A DNA stretch of 64,000 nucleotides, from positions 682,001-746,000 of the forward strand of contig NZ_CP060828.1 of NCBI RefSeq assembly GCF_014489635.1, read 5' to 3'. Positions 62,054 to 64,000 of this stretch are shown here, piece after piece (within the stretch, counting starts at the first letter, position 1; each line of letters starts with the position of its first letter). Both the position numbers and the translations under genes were made by a program. The stretch comes from Streptomyces roseirectus (GTDB taxonomy: Bacteria; Actinomycetota; Actinomycetes; Streptomycetales; Streptomycetaceae). The notes below the pieces were generated by a model. The model had not been told where the DNA came from. It searched no databases and saw nothing but the letters and a program-made list of their open reading frames with translations.

Positions 62054-63608
62054 TCTGGTGTTCCAGGGCCGCCATGGCCGCGTTGTGGCCCGGCACGCCG
62101 CTCACCCCTCCCCCGCGGATCGCGCCCGCGCCGCACAGGTAGACGTTCGCGTGCGGGGTTTCCACGCCCCAACGGCCGCTGCCTTCCTGGGAGTAGGGCC
62201 AGGACAGGGCGCGGTGGAAGATGTTGCCGCCGGGCAGGCGCAGGTCGGACTCCAGGTCGAGGGGGGTCTTCGCCTCGATGCAGGGGCGGCCGTCGGCGTC
62301 CTCGGCGAGGCAGTCGGCGAGCGGCTCGGCGAGGTGGGCGTCGAGTTGGGCGAGGGTGCGGGTGACAAGTTCCGCGCGGGTGGCGTCGTTGTCGTCGCGG
62401 AACAGGCGGGCCGGGGTGTGGAGGCCGAAGAGGGTGAGGGTGTGATGGCCCGTCAGGTCGGGGCCGAGGATGCTCGGGTCGGTCAGGGAGTGGCAGTAGA
62501 TCTCCGAGGGCGGGGCGGTGGGGAGGCGTCCGGCCGCCGACTCGGCGTGGGCGGTGGCGAGTTGGGCGTATCCCTCGGCGATGTGGAAGGTACCGGCGAA
62601 CGCCTCCCTCGGGTCGACCGAGGTGTCCTTCAGCCTCGGGAGCCTCTTCAGGAGCATGTTCACCTTGAGTTGGGCCCCCTCGGCGGGCTCCGGCGGCGTT
62701 GCGCCGGTCAGTTGGGCCAGGGCCTGCGGGGAGGCGTTCACGAGGACGTGGCGCGCGGTGACGGTTGCATCGCCGTCGGCCGTGCGGTAACTCACCTCCG
62801 CCGTACGGCCGTCGCTGTCGATGCCGGTGACCTCGTGGCCGGTGGCCAGAACGGCGCCGGCCTCGCGGGCCGCCGTCGCGAGGGCGTCGGTCAGGGCGCC
62901 CATGCCGCCGACGGGGACGTCCCAGGCGCCGGTGCCGCCGCCGATGACGTGGTACAGGAAGCAGCGGTTCTGGGCGAGGTCCGGGTCATGGGCGCCGGCG
63001 AACGTGCCGATCAGCGCGTCTGTCAGGACGACGCCGCGCACGAGGTCGTCGTCGAACCGCTCCTCGATCGCCGCCCCGATCGGCTCCTCGAACAGCGCGC
63101 GCCACGCCTCCTCGTCGTCCACCCTGCGCCTCAACTCCTCGCGGGTGGGCAAGGGTTCGGTGAGGGTCGGGAAGACCCGGCGGGCGACGTCGCCCGTCAT
63201 CCCGTAGAACCTCTCCCACGCCTCGAACTCCCGGTCCGAGCCCGTGAGTCGCGCGAAGGCGTCCCGGGTGCGGTGTGCTCCGCCGCCGACCAGCAGGCCC
63301 GTCGGTTTTCCGTGCCGCTCAACCGGGGTGTACGACGAGATGTCCCTCGACCTGACCCGGAAGTTCAGCCCCAGCTCCCGGACGATCTTCCCGGGCAGCA
63401 GGCTGACCAGGTACGAGTACCGTGACAACCGCGCGTCCACCCCGGCGAACGGCCGCGTCGACACCGCCGCGCCACCCGTCCGGTCCAGCCGCTCCAGCAC
63501 GAGCACCGACCGCCCCGCGCGGGCCAGGTAGGCGGCGGCGACCAGTCCGTTGTGACCACCGCCGACGATGACGGCGTCGTACGCGTGGGAAGCTTTGTGT
63601 GCAGGCAT
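62049..63608 (-). CDS. Phytoene-desaturase-like FAD oxidoreductase (PYROXD2-like)
   Basis: The 519-residue protein has the N-terminal FAD motif YDAVIVGGGHNGLVAAAYLARAGRSVLVLERLDRTGG and the C-terminal FAD-binding region ANVYLCGAGAIRGGGVSGVPGHNAAMAAL. The internal pattern (SYLVSLLPGKIVRELGL, VGGMGALTDALATAAREAGA) is that of PYROXD2/CrtI-like oxidoreductases. It is a soluble or membrane-associated flavoprotein of uncertain substrate; no other carotenoid genes are near. ATG 63608 is the start. It is divergent from the partial gene at the window edge. Confidence 0.88.
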   Translation of the reverse strand: MPAHKASHAYDAVIVGGGHNGLVAAAYLARAGRSVLVLERLDRTGGAAVSTRPFAGVDARLSRYSYLVSLLPGKIVRELGLNFRVRSRDISSYTPVERHGKPTGLLVGGGAHRTRDAFARLTGSDREFEAWERFYGMTGDVARRVFPTLTEPLPTREELRRRVDDEEAWRALFEEPIGAAIEERFDDDLVRGVVLTDALIGTFAGAHDPDLAQNRCFLYHVIGGGTGAWDVPVGGMGALTDALATAAREAGAVLATGHEVTGIDSDGRTAEVSYRTADGDATVTARHVLVNASPQALAQLTGATPPEPAEGAQLKVNMLLKRLPRLKDTSVDPREAFAGTFHIAEGYAQLATAHAESAAGRLPTAPPSEIYCHSLTDPSILGPDLTGHHTLTLFGLHTPARLFRDDNDATRAELVTRTLAQLDAHLAEPLADCLAEDADGRPCIEAKTPLDLESDLRLPGGNIFHRALSWPYSQEGSGRWGVETPHANVYLCGAGAIRGGGVSGVPGHNAAMAALEHQI

Positions 63609-63641
63609 GGTTCTTGGTAGCACGGGCGGGGGTGCGGTGGC

Positions 63642-64000
63642 GTGTTCGCACGCGAGAAGCCGACCGCGGAGCGTGACGCGCGGCTCGATCCGTACCGCCG
63701 GGCGGCGGCGCGCATGCTGCTCGACGGACGTGAGGCCGGGCTGCTGGTCACACGGGTGGTGACCTGGTGGGAGATCGCCGGGCCGCCGTGGCGCCGTCGC
63801 GCGGAGAACGTGCGGGAGGTGGCCGAGTGGATGGTGTGGCGCATCGGCTCCACCGGCATCCCACCCGAGGACGGCCTGGTGGGGCACGAGGACGTGGACG
63901 AGGAACTCGCCGACTGGTCCGCCGGCGTCTTCCGGCTGTACGACGACGTGTACGCGCTGGAGTGGCTGCCGCCCGAGGAGGCGGAGGCCGCGCATCGCGA
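63642..64000 (+). CDS. Hypothetical protein, 5' part (cut by window edge)
   Basis: From GTG 63642 a frame stays open to the window end (119 codons) with good codon bias. It reads FAREKPTAERDARLDPYRR, AARMLLDGREAGLLVTRV, VTWWEIAGPPWRRRAENV, REVAEWMVWRIGSTGIPP and continues with a highly acidic stretch (GHEDVDEELADWSAG, LYDDVYALEWLPPEEAEA). I do not recognise a family. A shadow frame starting at 63568 ends at 63762 and is not the gene. The start lies 33 bp from the divergent flavoprotein start. Confidence 0.65.
   Translation, partial: MFAREKPTAERDARLDPYRRAAARMLLDGREAGLLVTRVVTWWEIAGPPWRRRAENVREVAEWMVWRIGSTGIPPEDGLVGHEDVDEELADWSAGVFRLYDDVYALEWLPPEEAEAAHR

Overview
The window looks like chromosomal DNA from a Streptomyces or a close relative. 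GC content is very high with strong G/C bias at third codon positions, GTG and TTG starts are common, and several families typical of the genus are present: a long chaplin with an LAxTG sorting motif, an NsdA-like TPR regulator, a streptophobe membrane protein, DUF397, a SigB/SigF-type sigma factor, a clpP3-clpP4-popR locus and a 2-methylisoborneol (2-MIB) operon. I see no rRNA, tRNA, CRISPR array, insertion sequence or prophage.

Layout. 1-5.6 kb: the tail of a cholesterol-oxidase-type flavoprotein; an MFS exporter and TetR repressor behind two tandem operators; a flavin aromatic hydroxylase; an RNase HI-like protein; and a decayed glyoxalase-fold (VOC) gene. 5.9-9.4 kb: a compact operon for the earthy odorant 2-MIB, made of a family 2B encapsulin shell with a cyclic-nucleotide-binding domain, the terpene cyclase and the GPP C-methyltransferase, closed by a clear terminator. 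9.4-15.4 kb: a VOC protein, epoxide hydrolase, the clpP3-clpP4 protease pair with two PopR-type operator palindromes and popR itself, a methyltransferase, a sigma factor and a convergent anti-sigma-like ATPase. 15.4-19.6 kb: two membrane proteins and a clearly decayed FHA-ABC transporter gene. 20-30.5 kb: metabolic and housekeeping genes (aldo/keto reductases, adenosine deaminase, aldehyde dehydrogenase, MarR, an AmiC-like binding protein, acyl-CoA dehydrogenase). 30.5-31.8 kb: an alkanesulfonate-type monooxygenase preceded by a 27-codon Cys-containing leader peptide. 31.9-45.5 kb: stress and envelope genes, the chaplin, a PAS/PP2C-like protein, an NsdA-like regulator, a phosphotransferase and a secreted amidase.

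From 45.6 to about 63.6 kb the genes form a catabolic region for acyl-CoA or steroid-like carboxylic acids. It holds two thiolase-fold proteins, a double DUF35 protein and an enoyl-CoA hydratase in one operon; a divergent FadD19-like CoA ligase; two alpha/beta hydrolases; a phenylacetate-CoA-ligase-like enzyme; a second AMP ligase and a tautomerase; a MarR regulator; a penicillin-acylase-family enzyme; a third AMP ligase coupled to a nitronate-monooxygenase-like flavoprotein; and a phytoene-desaturase-like oxidoreductase. The same 17-bp palindrome (TCTGAC-N5-GTCAGA) lies in the promoters of the two coupled operons 12.4 kb apart, which suggests one shared repressor.

The observations I rate most worth testing are: the shared palindrome and its implied regulon; the short N-terminus of the 2-MIB synthase next to its encapsulin; ClpP4 with Gly where the catalytic His belongs; the sulfur-type leader peptide before the alkanesulfonate monooxygenase; and the two gene relics, whose intact ancestors can still be read across frames. 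All functions are assigned by reading motifs and recalling families; no database search was run.
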